Counted from the stretch's first letter, positions 1 to 10,939 are shown. The stretch is DNA of 64,000 nucleotides from Thereva unica (GCA_949987705.1 OX465281.1:160036393-160100392), one strand, 5' to 3'. Translations and numbers: made by a program. Notes: a model not told the origin generated them from the sequence alone.

Positions 1-289
1 TGAATATTTAGTAAAGTTGAATGAGTACAAAAGTACATTGTACCCACAAATAAAAGAGAAAGTCGAAGACACGATTAGGAAAAATATAGATAAATTGAAT
101 AAAAACAGGGAAGATCCTGATGAATTTAAAGAAAACGAAATAATCTACAGAAAGGAAGGTAGAAGAAACAAATTAACGCCCAGGTATACGGCACACAAAA
201 TTAGAAACGATAAGAAGATAACCATACTAACTACTAGTAATAAGAAAATACACAAAGCAAGAATAAAAAAAACGGAAACTCCGAGTTAA
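1..289 (+). pseudogene. Errantivirus/Gypsy pol, integrase C-terminal end (partial)
   Basis: The frame is open from the window edge to TAA at 287-289. The roughly 95 visible residues are very basic. A segment reading RRNKLTPRYT, followed by a strand-rich stretch and KKIHKARIKK, matches the style of the integrase C-terminal end in Gypsy-type pol polyproteins. Reverse transcriptase and the catalytic integrase core would lie upstream, outside the window. The next open frame (SENP-like, from 267) overlaps this end in another phase, and an envelope remnant follows downstream on the same strand. That order, pol then env, is errantiviral. Family assignment rests on pattern and context. Confidence 0.65.
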
Positions 290-872
290 ATCAATTAATA
301 AACCCAAACAAGAGATTTCAGAAAGCAATAATTCAAATGATGACAGGAATAAAGAAATCGCCAAAAACGAAGGAAGTACCAAGAAACTATCAGGAGAAAC
401 CGAATTCCCAAAATTAACTCCAGAACATCAGGCTTTAATTAAAAAAGCTACATGCGAAGGACCTGGAGATGAGGTATTAATTAATAAATTTAATATGAAA
501 CTAACACGAAGTGATTTTGCAACCCTCAAAGACGGAAACTGGCTGAACGACGTGGTAATCAATTTCTACATGTACCTCCTAGCCGAACGCGGAGAGCAAC
601 GCCACTCAGAAGGACTTCCACGTGTCTATGCAATGAACACGTTCTTTATCCTAAAACTTATGAAATGTGGTTATAGCTCTGTGAGTCGATGGACCCGCAA
701 GATTGATATATTTTCATACGATATTATCGTAGTACCTGTCCACGTTGGTGGTGCACATTGGGCCATGGCAATCATTCACCTAAGAGACAAGTATATTAAA
801 TACTATAATTCAATAGGTACGCCAAACCCAAAAGTATTAGAAACCCTTGAAGACTATATCCAGGGATCGTAA
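267..872 (+). pseudogene. SENP/Ulp1-like SUMO protease domain, N-terminal two thirds
   Basis: The frame is open from 267 to the break at about 872; the first ATG in the conserved part is at 495. It shows the C48 peptidase pattern: an LKDGNWLNDVVINFYM segment, an RWTRKIDIFSYD segment and the catalytic His in GGAHWAMAII (His codon 756-758). The catalytic Asp position, normally YYDS, reads YYNS (Asn codon 807-809). C48 enzymes cleave SUMO or related modifiers from proteins. The frame overlaps the end of the integrase sequence by about 20 bases, one phase away, so it may once have been a pol fusion or a separate ORF. It is cut by the palindromic block; the Cys part resumes at 5596. Alternatives are a captured host SENP or an unrelated nested element. 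Confidence 0.75.
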
Positions 873-2255
873 CTGTTATAACTTATATCGAAAAAATCAG
901 AAAATAATAATTATTTTGAGATATATATGATTTAAGGCAGCAGTAACAGTTAAATTTTACCAAAAATAATAAAAGTTATTTTTAACTCTAATTTTTGCCT
1001 AGTATTGTTTTAAATCTTTTAAAACTGTTATTAAAGATTTTTGTTTTTTTCTGTCCGAAATGATAATTAAAATGGACTTTTATTTTTAAAATAAAAAATA
1101 ATTGTTAAAAAAGACTTTTATTTTTTTCTGTCTTTTCAAGATTTTTATTTTTCCAGTTTTTCTATAAAAGTCTTTGAAGACTTTTATTTTTAATATAAAA
1201 ATAAAAGTCTTTTGCTGAAAACAGATAAATAGTCCATTTAAAACGTTAAGAAAATCGAACCCTAAAGGTCTTTGGGGTCGCTGATCACGAAAATCGGGAT
1301 CCTGCGGTCCTAAAACATGGGCGTCACCCTTAAAAATGCAAAAAAAACACCCCTTTTTGGGGGGCTTTTCGCGATTATTTCGATAATAATGAAAACTAAT
1401 GCAATGAAATACTCTTTTTTAATATTTATTTGCGAAGGTGGTTGATTTGTACCAGTGTTGGGCAAAATTTAATCTGATTGATGATTAAGATTGCGACTAA
1501 AAGCTGTAGTCTGTAATCATGATTAGAGATTGATATATTTAATCAGAGAAGTAATCATTTTAGGTGATTGATGATTGATCAATTTCAACCGCAATCATGA
1601 TTAAATGATTAAAATTTTAGATTAAAAATGCATTTTTTTGGAGATGTTAAGTTTAACGTTGGATTTCTATTCTTTAATGTTTTATTTGAATATTTTATTT
1701 TGTGAATCCGTCAGTTAAGAGTTTTGTGGTCAAAATTTGTGAATTAAAAAGTGGGAATAATTTTGGCAGTTGTGCTCCGATTGCACTGAAAATCGGCCCA
1801 GAATTTTTACATTTAAGTTATTGTAATTTTAAAATTAACTTTTATATTTTATTAGTTCATTTTAAAAAGCATGTTTGTAGTTTTTGATGGGAAAACTTTT
1901 TAGGCAGGTTGGGCAATTTTCCGTCACGATCATTTTTTATGCGTACCGTGGGAAAAATTTTCCTTTGGGGATTTCAGTTTTTATTGTATGAGTTAGTACT
2001 ATGTACTACGTAATATATACTATGTTTTATGTACTAAGTGTGTACTATGTATTAGGTACTATGTACTCGGACTATGAACTGTGCGCTATGATTATGAACT
2101 ATGTATTATGCAGTATGTACTACGTACTGTATACTATAAACTATGTATTATCTACTATGTACTATGTACAAGGTATTGTGTACTATTATTTATTATTATT
2201 ATTATAAGGAGTGAGGGGGCAACCCATGTGGTGAACACTGCGGCCAAGTTAGGCC
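870..2255 (+). repeat. Left arm of the palindrome
   Basis: This 1.4-kb stretch is the reverse complement of about 4155-5590. Long AT-rich runs (970-1210) precede a unique part with short hairpins and the tyrosine-codon-like TATGTACTA repeat (1990-2190). The arm ends in the 3' UTR of the minus-strand non-LTR element and its (TTA)n tail near 2195-2215. I see no gene in it; open frames here are low-complexity artefacts. Confidence 0.8.
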
Positions 2256-2274
2256 TATTGTGTTACGTACCCCA

Positions 2275-4158
2275 CTAGCGGAACAGACTATCGGCCTTCC
2301 GAATGAAGGCAAGAAGGTCTTTAATTGATGAAGACCGGACTTGGGCAGGGCTCAAGAACTCTCTGATAAACGTTCTTCTTCTAAGCCAGATCAGAGCAGG
2401 ACATTCACAAAGAATATGTGTGGAAGTCTCGTCGCCTTCCAAGCAGAGTCGGCATTCTGTCTCTTGAGACAGACCTAGGTTGTGGAGGTGGTACCGCAGT
2501 CCTACATGGCCAGTGAGATAGCCCACCAGCAGCCTTAGGTCCGCTCTGTTTAGAGTAATAGTGCCTCTTAAGGCAAAGGGTCTTATAAGATCTTTAGCCT
2601 GTCTAAGACCTGGGACTGACTCCCAATAGGCTAGGTTTATTTTCTTAATCCACTCTTCTATCAAGGACTTGGAGGTGGACCAAGAGATGCCACAGAAGGG
2701 TTCTGGGCCCTGGAACAACGTCTCAGACCCCTCCCTCGCGAGGCTGTCTGCAGCCTCATTTCCCTCGATACCCCAGTGTCCGGGGACCCAGCAGAGCGAG
2801 ATCTCGTTTCTTCTGGTCAGGCTCTGGAGTACGTCAAAACACCCTGCTACTATTTTGGAAGAAAACTTCCACGTTGAGAGTGCCTTGATGGCAGCTTGGC
2901 TGTCAGAAAAGATTTTAATGTTGGCGCCTTTCAGACCTTTCTCAAGGTTGAGCCTAGCGCAGGTCGCAATGGCATGTATTTCAGTCTGGAAAACAGAGGG
3001 CCACTTACCCATTGCAATCGAGACCTTGGAGTTGGGTCCTGCGACACCAGCCCCTGTACCATGTTCCATCTTTGACCCGTCAGTAAACCAGTGGAGATGG
3101 TATGGATCCCTAGGAAGAATAATTTCCTCCCACTCAGAGCGATCCGGGATAATTGTTTTGAATTTCCGTTGGAACCGCAGTTGACTAACCATATGGTCGG
3201 ATACGCGGCAGATGGAAATGCTTGGGATATTTTTAAGGATATCCATGTGTCCCTTGACCGTATGGGGCCAGTTGGATGAGATCTGAAGTCTCAAGGCACT
3301 TATGGTGGCGGATTTCCATATGAAGAGATGCAGTGGGGTCAATCCAATGATTGCTTCCATTGCAGCTGTGGGACAGGTCCGCATAGCTCCGGTAATGGAG
3401 AGGCAAGCAAGCCGTTGCAGCTTGCTGCACTTGAGGATCGACGTAACCTGTTTAGTCTTGGGCCACCAAACTATAGCAGCATAGGTGACAACAGGTTTAA
3501 CGATCGTATTGTACATCCAGTACATCATTTGTGGTGTAAGACCCCATGTCTTACCCAGAAGCCTTTTGCAGGCCCATATGGCCCTTGTGGCTTTGCTGAT
3601 GACGTAGTCAAGTTGAGCGTTCCAGTTCAGCCTCTTATCTAAAATTACTCCCAAATATTTGACTGAGTCTGAATACTCAACTGTGGTATCCTGGATACAG
3701 ATAGGACCTAAGTCCACTTTGTAGCGTTTGGAAAAAGGTACCAGGACAGCCTTATTTGGGTTGATTGACAGACCCTCCTTGGTACACCATCTTTGAACTT
3801 CTCGCAGTGCCGTTCTCATGACCTCTGTAATGGTCAAGTCAAACTTCCCAGAGACAATGATGGCAAGATCATCTGCATAACCGATGACATCGAAACCAGA
3901 TTCAGATAGTTTGATCAAGAGTTCATCCACAACTAGTGACCAGAGTAACGGGGATAAGACTCCACCTTGAGGGCAACCCTTAATAGCCTTAACACTAATG
4001 GTGGAGACACCTAGGGTAGAAGAAATGTCACGATCTGCAAGCATGGCATTTATCCACTCAATCGTGTGAGGATCCAGATTTCTGAGAGCCAGTGCTCTAG
4101 AGATAGAATCATAGCCAGTGTTATCGAAGGCACCTTCGATGTCAAGGAACGCACATAC
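2275..4158 (-). pseudogene. I/R1-type non-LTR retrotransposon pol, reverse transcriptase to RNase H (5'-truncated)
   Basis: Read on the minus strand, the frame enters at reverse transcriptase motif A (FLDIEGAFDN, near 4130). It continues through motif B (GCPQGGVLSP) and motif C (GYADDLAI). An RNase H domain follows with HWFTDGSKME, TEIHAI, IFSDSQAAIKAL and WVPGHWGIEGNEAADSLA, then a Cys/His-containing C-terminus (ECRLCLEGDETSTHILCEC) to the stop at 2275-2277. The endonuclease, ORF1 and first part of the reverse transcriptase are missing. RNase H plus a TAA-type tail (about 2215-2195) points to the I/R1 group. The surviving 600 or so codons are intact, which suggests a fairly recent copy. Confidence 0.88.
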
Positions 4159-5590
4159 ACAATAGGCCTAACTTGGCCGCAGTGTTCACCACATGGGTTG
4201 CCCCCTCACTCCTTATAATAATAATAATAAATAATAGTACACAATACCTTGTACATAGTACATAGTAGATAATACATAGTTTATAGTATACAGTACGTAG
4301 TACATACTGCATAATACATAGTTCATAATCATAGCGCACAGTTCATAGTCCGAGTACATAGTACCTAATACATAGTACACACTTAGTACATAAAACATAG
4401 TATATATTACGTAGTACATAGTACTAACTCATACAATAAAAACTGAAATCCCCAAAGGAAAATTTTTCCCACGGTACGCATAAAAAATGACCGTGACGGA
4501 AAATTGCCCAACGTGCCTAAAAAGTTTTCCCATCAAAAACTACAAACATGCTTTTTAAAATGAACTAATAAAATATAAAAGTTAATTTTAAAATTACAGT
4601 ACTTAAATGTAAAAATTCTGGGCCGATTTTCAGTGCAATCGGAGCACAACTGCCAAAATTATTCCCACTTTTTAATTCACAAATTTTGACCACAAAACTC
4701 TTAACTGACGGATTCACAAAATAAAATATTCAAATAAAACATTAAAGAATAGAAATCCAACGTTAAACTTAACATCTCCAAAAAAATGCATTTTTAATCT
4801 AAAATTTTAATCATTTAATCATGATTGCGGTTGAAATTGATCAATCATCAATCACCTAAAATGATTACTTCTCTGATTAAATATATCAATCTCTAATCAT
4901 GATTACAGACTACAGCTTTTAGTCGCAATCATTAATCATCAATCAGATTAAATTTTGCCCAACACTGGTACAAATCAACCACCTTCGCAAATAAATATTA
5001 AAAAAGAGTATTTCATTACATTAGTTTTCATTATTATCGAAATAATCGCGAAAAGCCCCCCAAAAAGGGGTGTTTTTTTTGCATTTTTAAGGGTGACGCC
5101 CATGTTTTAGGACCGCAGGACCCCGATTTTCGTGATCAGCGACCCCAAAGACCATTAGGGTTCGATTTTCTTAACGTTTTAAATGGACTATTTATCTGTT
5201 TTCAGCAAAAGACTTTTATTTTTATATTTTAAAAATAAAAGTCTTCAAAGACTTTTATAGAAAAACTGGAAAAATAAAAATCTTGAAAAGACTTTTATGC
5301 AAGACAGAAAAAAATAAAAGTCGTTTTTAACAGTTATTTTTTATTTTAAAAATAAAAGTCATCTCATAATAGTTTTGAAAGACTTTTCAAATAAAAAACA
5401 AAAAATTAATAAATTAATTTTAACTATTAAACTTGACTTTTATAATAAAAATCTACAATTTAAAAGTAACCCCACCACCGCGTAGAACTCGCTATTCTGA
5501 GTATACAGTATAAATTTTATGCAGATCAGACAACATTTATTATTTGATTTTTTAAGTCAAAAATACAAATATAACAGTTATTTACGATCC
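4155..5590 (-). repeat. Right arm of the palindrome
   Basis: This is the inverted copy of the left arm. It starts with the reverse-oriented 3' UTR end of the non-LTR element (CAATAGGCCTAACTTGG near 4159) and runs to the tip GATCCCTG at about 5590. Only scattered single-base differences from the left arm are visible inside; the outer part differs more. No gene is seen. Confidence 0.8.
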
Positions 5591-5595
5591 CTGAT

Positions 5596-5831
5596 CAGAA
5601 AAGAATCATTAGATAAACGGAATAAAGAATTTGACACAGCCGATTTCGTTCAGTAAAACGTTAAAGATATTCCAAAACAAACGAATGGTAATGACTGTGG
5701 TGTTTTTAGCAAGCTGTATGTTCGCTGAATATATCACTAGAGATCACGATATAACATTCTCACAGCAAAACATGCAATACTTTCGTTTGAAAATGATACT
5801 AGAAATATACGAAGGAAAACTATTACTTTAA
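5596..5831 (+). pseudogene. SENP/Ulp1-like protease, C-terminal catalytic-Cys part
   Basis: After the palindrome the sequence resumes with a helix-like IRKESLDKRNKEF segment. It has an in-frame TAA (5654-5656), then the catalytic Cys motif QTNGNDCGVF (Cys codon 5696-5698). A one-phase shift near 5700-5715 leads into CMFAEYITRDHDITF and the terminal helix, ending at TAA 5829-5831. Gln upstream of NGxDCG is the oxyanion-hole residue of the family. Spacing and order match the C-terminus expected for the first part. Stop, frameshift and insertion make it nonfunctional as it stands. It ends 27 bases before the splice-acceptor-like site that precedes the envelope remnant. Confidence 0.75.
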
Positions 5832-5841
5832 AATTATTTTC

Positions 5842-5858
5842 CCTTATTTTCCTTTCAG
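5842..5858 (+). promoter_or_regulatory. Probable splice acceptor for env subgenomic RNA
   Basis: A pyrimidine-rich run ending TTTTCCTTTCAG lies just before the envelope remnant. Errantiviruses express env from a spliced RNA with an acceptor at this position. The site is seen in sequence; its use is inferred. Confidence 0.45.
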
Positions 5859-6436
5859 ACTATCCCTTACACTTGGACAAAAGTAAGAAATACCGGACTT
5901 AACGAACAGACAAGGAATACTACCACTACGACTTGGTACAGCCCGACTTATACAGACTTACGAAAATCTAATACATATAGTAAGGTTAGACAAATACGAA
6001 GAAACTATTAGGAAATTAGATAAATCATTAAAATCATTAGAGAATAACGTTAATATAAAAAAACCTATTAGAAATAACAAAAGTTAAACTAAGAGAAATT
6101 GAACAAAAGTTAAGATCGTTAACGCCTAGCTTTAGAACGAAAAGAGGTTTAATTAATGGATTAGGGACTGTCATTAAAAGTATTACCGGAAACCTAGACG
6201 CGAACGACGCAGAAAAGTTAAATAGACAAATAGACGAGATCAATCTTGGGCAGAAAGACATGCGGATTGAGTTGAATGAACAAACCAAATTAAACGAACA
6301 AATGATTTAGAGATTCGAAAATCTCACTGATCATATTAACAAGGAACAAGATGCTATTGAGCGGCATTTGCAACGCTACCACGAAAACGAACAAAACAAA
6401 AAAAAAACACAAATGTGTGACAAGCACGCATTATAA
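5859..6436 (+). pseudogene. Errantivirus envelope (F-like) remnant, N-terminal part
   Basis: A degraded reading frame resembles the insect errantivirus envelope. A helical stretch (about 5990-6080) is followed by a basic cleavage-type site RTKR (6134-6145), then a hydrophobic Gly-rich stretch beginning GLINGLG and a long helical region. Such proteins are membrane-fusion glycoproteins related to baculovirus F proteins. Breaks seen: a stop at 5884, a phase change near 6085, TAG at 6308-6310, and the Helentron-like insertion at 6437. No signal peptide is visible at the start; it may be encoded in an upstream exon. The copy cannot make a full protein. Confidence 0.75.
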
Positions 6437-6574
6437 AAGTGAAACTTCCACTGAGAAAGGAAATGGACAAGTGGAAAAAATGAAAAAAGTATATGGACAA
6501 GTGGAAAAAGACAAAAGGATATGGACAAGTGGAAGAAAGAAAAAATAAAAATTAATTTTTCATTTCACTCAGGC

Positions 6575-7405
6575 TTACTGCAAATAATTACAAAATCTCT
6601 GATTTGAAAAATCATGATTATATATTTTAAAATTAAAAATCAACACATTACTACAATACAAATGAACATAAATATTGTTATTCGTCAACCGGTGCTGCCT
6701 TGGCTGATTCATTTTCATTAACATCGTCGTATTCAATGAACGAGACAATCGGTTTATGATAACTGAAATAAGATATAAAAATTCTAGATTCAAGTTTATC
6801 AAGGAATCTTGAGAAAACTGCATCGATAGTTGTCCCGTGTCGAGTTTTTGGTGTTTGTGGGTCATTGCTAATCTCCAGCAGCAGCTTTTCTTTGAGAAAT
6901 TTAACCAGTTTCGCAGATTCCTCCTTTTTTTAATCGAGGCTGTGCACGTTAAACATAAATTGATCGATTCAATATCTTGGCTTGGTAGAATTTCATATAA
7001 AATCTGCTCGGAATCCGGGAAAGGTTTATTGAGGTCAGCTTTGAACCACAGGCGATCGCACACCGAACAAGAGTAACCGAATGGATTGTCAGTAAATACC
7101 TTGGTTAAATTTTTGTGTGCCGCGCTATTTTGTAAAAAGGCTGTGTAGGGCAAATTGTGACGTTCTGGTGGAGTTGCTATTACAGCCAGGCTCGCTTGTG
7201 ACGCCTCTGATGCAGAATCGTGTACTTGAGAATGTTGCGTCAAATTCTCAATCCCTCCTTGAGATTCCATCCTCAGCAGCGCCTGCGTCAATCGGTGATT
7301 TTCCACTCGTTGAGAACCTTTTCGCGGTGGTTTTTTGGTTTTCCCAATTTTTGCATTTTTACGTGCACGAGAATCACGCTGTCTTTCCGCTGGCGTTTTT
7401 GCCAT
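6575..7405 (-). pseudogene. Helitron-type N-terminal protein fragment with Cys cluster
   Basis: Minus-strand ORF; I take the ATG at 7405 (MAKTPAERQRDSRARKN) because the upstream extension is hydrophobic and unlike the family. The N-terminus is basic. The middle carries FGYSCSVCDRLWF and a later CLTC, a Cys pattern I associate with proteins encoded by insect Helitrons upstream of the helicase. The nominal C-terminus (from about 6840) looks shifted: another phase of the same strand gives a continuous acidic tail ending ENESAKAAPVDE at about 6685. A single frameshift is therefore likely. Function is unknown; DNA binding is a guess. Confidence 0.5.
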
Positions 7406-7789
7406 TGCGCAATTATGTGCCTGTCTCTGACGCACACGCACAAAACGGAAATCGAGAAAACAAAAACAAATGTAGAAGGTGTGTATTATGCATACACAAA
7501 CAACATATAACACTAGCAGAAGTCTTATAAAACACCGAGAAAAAGTTTAACGTCCGTATCGAGCGCATACACACACAACCGAAAAACTCTAGCAGAAATC
7601 ACGAAAATTTCTATGTCCGTCTCTCTGGTATACACAATACACAAAAATAGTAATGTCCGTCTCTCACGTATACACACACAACCAAAAAACACCATAAAAA
7701 AAACCAAATACACCTAGTACATAAACACAGTATATACACTGCCCGTTATCGTCTCTGTTTATATATGCACGTGTTTATATATAACTATA

Positions 7790-8091
7790 AACCGTCCCTC
7801 CACTAACACAAAACAAAACAAAAATAATTTATTTTCATTATACATATATGTATACACTGCCTTCTTAAAATATAACCAAACGGGTGCACGTGTCGGGTAA
7901 TGTTGGAGAAGAGAGAGCAGAGAGCGGCTTTCCCTTCACCCCGCTCCGCGCTCCTATGAATCGAGTGACCGTTGCGCGCGCAGCTAGATGGAGCGGAGAG
8001 AGGCTTGCGGGGGATCTCCCGCTATTGCATCGTGACATTTTTCGTTACATAGGGGATCGAGGTTACCCCCGTCTTTAAAGAAGTTTCACTT
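7790..8091 (-). repeat. Dispersed ~300-bp Helentron-like end, copy 1
   Basis: This GC-richer terminal segment includes GGGGGATCTCCCGC and CCGCTCCGCGCTCC stretches. Its reverse complement at 62390-62695 is nearly identical, which defines the mobile end. No protein is encoded; the 64-codon frame across it is incidental. Confidence 0.75.
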
Positions 8092-8092
8092 C

Positions 8093-8887
8093 AATAAAAA
8101 CAAACGAGAACTCAATTCTCTATATGCAATATCTGAACCAAATAAATTATAATTAAGATATTTTGGCAAACCATTTAACTAACCTTGCAGAAGCAATAGT
8201 ATTATCAAAATTAAATATTATACCAAAGCATATACTAAGTCCGGTTGAACTAGACGACATCCGTCACAGATTTCTTAATCAAACTATGGATATAAAGTCA
8301 GAGGAGCACATCTACGAATTGCTCAAATTACAAGCCTACTATAACGGCAGTAACATAATTTTCAACATTCGAATTCCCATTTTAGCAAAAGAAAACTATT
8401 CCCTATTTCATATATTACTAATCCCTATAAACCAAACAAAACAAATTATATCCGAACCCTATATAATCCTTAATCCCCAAAATATTCAATATTTAACCGA
8501 AATTTGTCCAAGGGTAGAAGAAGTGTTTTATTGTAAGGAATCAGGCCATCAAGAGCATCCATCATCCATCCGATCCTGTTCAACACAATTCATCCTAAAC
8601 CTACAACAGAAAAATTGAGCCTGCAGAAACTTCAAACATACCAGTTCAAAACTAAAGAAGTCCTAGACGTCCTGAAAATAGACATTAACCGTCGAAACCA
8701 TATAACCTACATCAGCTGGACAACCATATCAATTTTAATTCTAATCATCATAAGCTACCTAGTATGGAGACATCACTACAGCATTAGATGGACCATCAAC
8801 GAGATTCCAGCATCCCTCCAACAAGCAACCCCAACAACGACCCGAAGCTTCAACCCTCAGTACCTGTGGCCCTCGCTTCACTCTTAG
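8093..8887 (+). pseudogene. Errantivirus envelope remnant, C-terminal part with membrane anchor
   Basis: After the insertion the env-like sequence continues. An ectodomain segment (8163-8618; the first codon there is TTG, so this is a continuation and not a start) is followed in another phase by 8615-8887. That last part has a strongly hydrophobic membrane segment (TISILILIIISYLVW, about 8716-8760) and a short cytoplasmic tail ending at TAG 8885-8887. The ectodomain is shorter than usual and a deletion plus frameshift near 8560-8620 is likely. It is the C-terminal half of the protein at 5859-6436. Confidence 0.7.
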
Positions 8888-9360
8888 GGGGGAGGAGTTA
8901 CATGACCGCATAACCCCGCAAGTGTATCAACATTTATGTTCAACACGAAATTAATGAATTATTTACTTTAATATTATTCTATGGTTAGTATATGATGAAA
9001 TTACTGCTGACTAGAAAGCTGATGGGTTGTTTCAGTATGTTGTCATATTAATGTGGAAGAAGCTGCAGTCGCTGAATTTTATGTTGATGAATTGTCTTCT
9101 TCATCTGGAAGAAACTGTAATTGCTGACGCTGGGATTTTCTTCCTTGTTTAGATCCGATCGCACCGATTATGTTTTTGTTTTTAAAAATATATTCTGAAA
9201 GTAAATTGTTAATGATGCCCTAAAATGTGGAATATGGTGATAAGGGCGAAGGGGAAGAAGGGGACTTTGTTTACAAGGTGAAGAATTGTTTTTAAAATGA
9301 ATTTTTTATGGGAGTTTTGTTCGTAACACCTGTCTAAAGTTTATTCAACAAAATCTTCGT
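8887..9360 (+). repeat. Polypurine tract and start of errantivirus 3' LTR
   Basis: A purine run GGGGGGAGG (8887-8895) follows the env stop directly, then AGTTACATG, the usual start of insect Gypsy-group LTRs. The 3' end of the LTR cannot be fixed because the 5' LTR is outside the window; 9360 is an arbitrary limit. Confidence 0.5.
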
Positions 9361-10900
9361 GAGCACAGAACACTGATTGATTAAATATCAGCGCTTGTGG
9401 ATGGATAAAGGTTTCATTTCGGTTGCAAACTGGTTGTGAGCGTGATAATGGTGAAACCAGTTTGAAACTGGGAATGCAAATTAGTCGACCCATGTGCGTA
9501 GGGCCTAGGTTTATGAAATTCTTGCTTTAGTGCCTTATTTTTTGGCGATAATTCGCCAAATTCTATTACGCGAGAAATTGCAATAAAAGAAAGAGCGGCG
9601 CATTCAGTGAGCGAGCCGAGCTAGCGCGAAGTGCTCAAGGGGTGGGCAAACGCTGCTCCTTACAGATCGCTTCGCCGACCTATATGAATTGCGCAATCGG
9701 TCGAATCCATATTCGGCGCATCTATATTAATTACTGAGTTTTGGTGACATAATTTTTTTTGATATATACAAACAATTTCCATCCCATTTGTTAATTTCAC
9801 TATCGGCGGAGTTTTAAATGTAAAACAATTGAGGTAAAATGATTTTATGAGTTTCAGTGCAAACGATTATATCCGTATATTTTTTTATTGATTGGATTAA
9901 TATATGAAGTTCATCAAAATTTTTACTTAAACTTCTAATGCTCTTATGAAAAATTAGAAGACCGTTATCAGAGATAGCATAATACTCCGTATTAAGATGC
10001 GAAAGCTAGAATAAAGAACCCGAACGCCTTTCGCATCGGCAGACCTCTGAGATAGCCTCCACCTTAGCAACATGCCACATATGAGAATTTCCAGCTTCAC
10101 AAGGAGGCGAACGTGGTCATGATACGCAGCACAAGACATGCGGTGAGTTTGTCGATAAGAAAGCTAGAATTTTAGGGGGCAAGGACAGGAACTGACAACA
10201 GAATGTTTCTCGCAACATTGTCATCTTTCAAACTTTTACGTCTAGCGCTACATTGAAGGATTTCCCTGATGCTTTGAATTTTAACTATTTCTTAGAATAT
10301 TCAGTATATTTTTTTAATGAATGTCTGATATTCACTTCTAATTTCATTTGATTTTAAATTCGTTTGCGATATTTTTAAAATAGGTACATACTTGGTTGAG
10401 GTTTTTTTGGTTACGGTTTTTGGATTTTATTTTATTTTCTGGTATTTCGGTATAACTGGAATGATTTTACAAACGAATTTATTAAATTATTCTCTATTTT
10501 ATTTTGTCTCAATTTGATGTTGGATTTTGGCTTTAAGTAGGTATTTTGTTGTAGGTATATTGTGTGTGTAGCTTTTAGACACAGCTTTTTGTAAAAAATG
10601 CAAAAAGTGGCACAACCTGGGGAGTCCAAAGTTGCAAAGGACATGCTCTCTGAAATTCTACAGTCAAGGCTACAGTCAATTTTTAAAGGCTGCAGGAAAG
10701 GAAATCAGTCAATTTCTAAAGGAGGAAAGGCTAGAGTCAATTTTTCAAGGCAAACGTATGAAAGAAGGAAGTCTCGTCAGTCTCGGACATGCAATTACAA
10801 GATAGTCGCCTTAATAATTAATTATTGAGCCCGCAAATATATTCTGAAACTATGTTTGGAATATGAAAATAAAGTATGTTTCTACCGTAAACGTAAGATT
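9361..10900. other. Noncoding stretch without recognised gene
   Basis: I see no coding pattern. Small structures: a perfect 7-bp hairpin TTGGCGA/TCGCCAA near 9543-9560, and an imperfect ~37-bp repeat with CTACAGTCAATTTTTAAAGG-like units at 10660-10750. Part may be the rest of the errantivirus LTR. Confidence 0.5.
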
Positions 10901-10939
10901 TTTCGAAAATGATTTTAAAATCGAATACTGTATGGAATG

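Larger units (their letters stand above)
870..5590. mobile_element. Palindromic insertion with ~1.3-kb inverted arms splitting the SENP-like gene
   Basis: The inserted block separates the two parts of the SENP-like sequence. Left arm (about 870-2255) and right arm (about 4155-5590) are inverted copies, nearly identical over the inner 1.2 kb and diverged in the outer 200 bases. Both tips read CAGGGATCGTAA, which resembles hAT ends, but I find no 8-bp target duplication. The arms contain runs based on AAAAGACTTTTA and a stretch built from TATGTACTA-like units (1990-2190 and 4230-4430). The spacer is a retrotransposon pol fragment. The arms include its 3' tail, so the structure looks like an inverted duplication of an element that already carried the retrotransposon. 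Confidence 0.7.
6437..8091. mobile_element. Helentron/Helitron-like insertion inside the env remnant
   Basis: A 12-bp terminal inverted pair (AAGTGAAACTTC at 6437-6448; its complement at 8080-8091) brackets 1.66 kb that interrupts env. The right ~300 bases (7790-8091) occur again, inverted, at 62390-62695, so this is a mobile end. The left end has short repeats of GGACAAGTGGAAAAA (6465-6540). Short inverted ends and a Helitron-type Cys protein inside favour the Helentron/Helitron2 group. No replication initiator or helicase core is present, so it would be nonautonomous. Confidence 0.55.

Noticed and set aside
276..282. Programmed -1 frameshift (A-rich heptamer) joining pol to the SENP-like frame
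   Set aside because: A -1 slip there enters a third frame that closes near 416; the protease frame needs +1 (or -2), so a mutation or separate start is more likely.
2001..2278. Tyr/Val/Leu-rich ORFs in the palindrome arms (also 4142-4419 on the other strand)
   Set aside because: They translate a TATGTACTA-type simple repeat and exist in mirrored copies; there is no domain.
2669..3642. Plus-strand ORFs at 2669-3184, 3091-3279 and 3328-3642
   Set aside because: Antisense shadows of the retrotransposon RT-RNase H frame.
495..5831. Interpreting the protease as a retrocopied host SENP1 gene
   Set aside because: Not excluded, but the frame overlaps the pol end, stops just before the env acceptor, and shows no poly-A tail or target duplication. 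An element-borne gene is the simpler reading.
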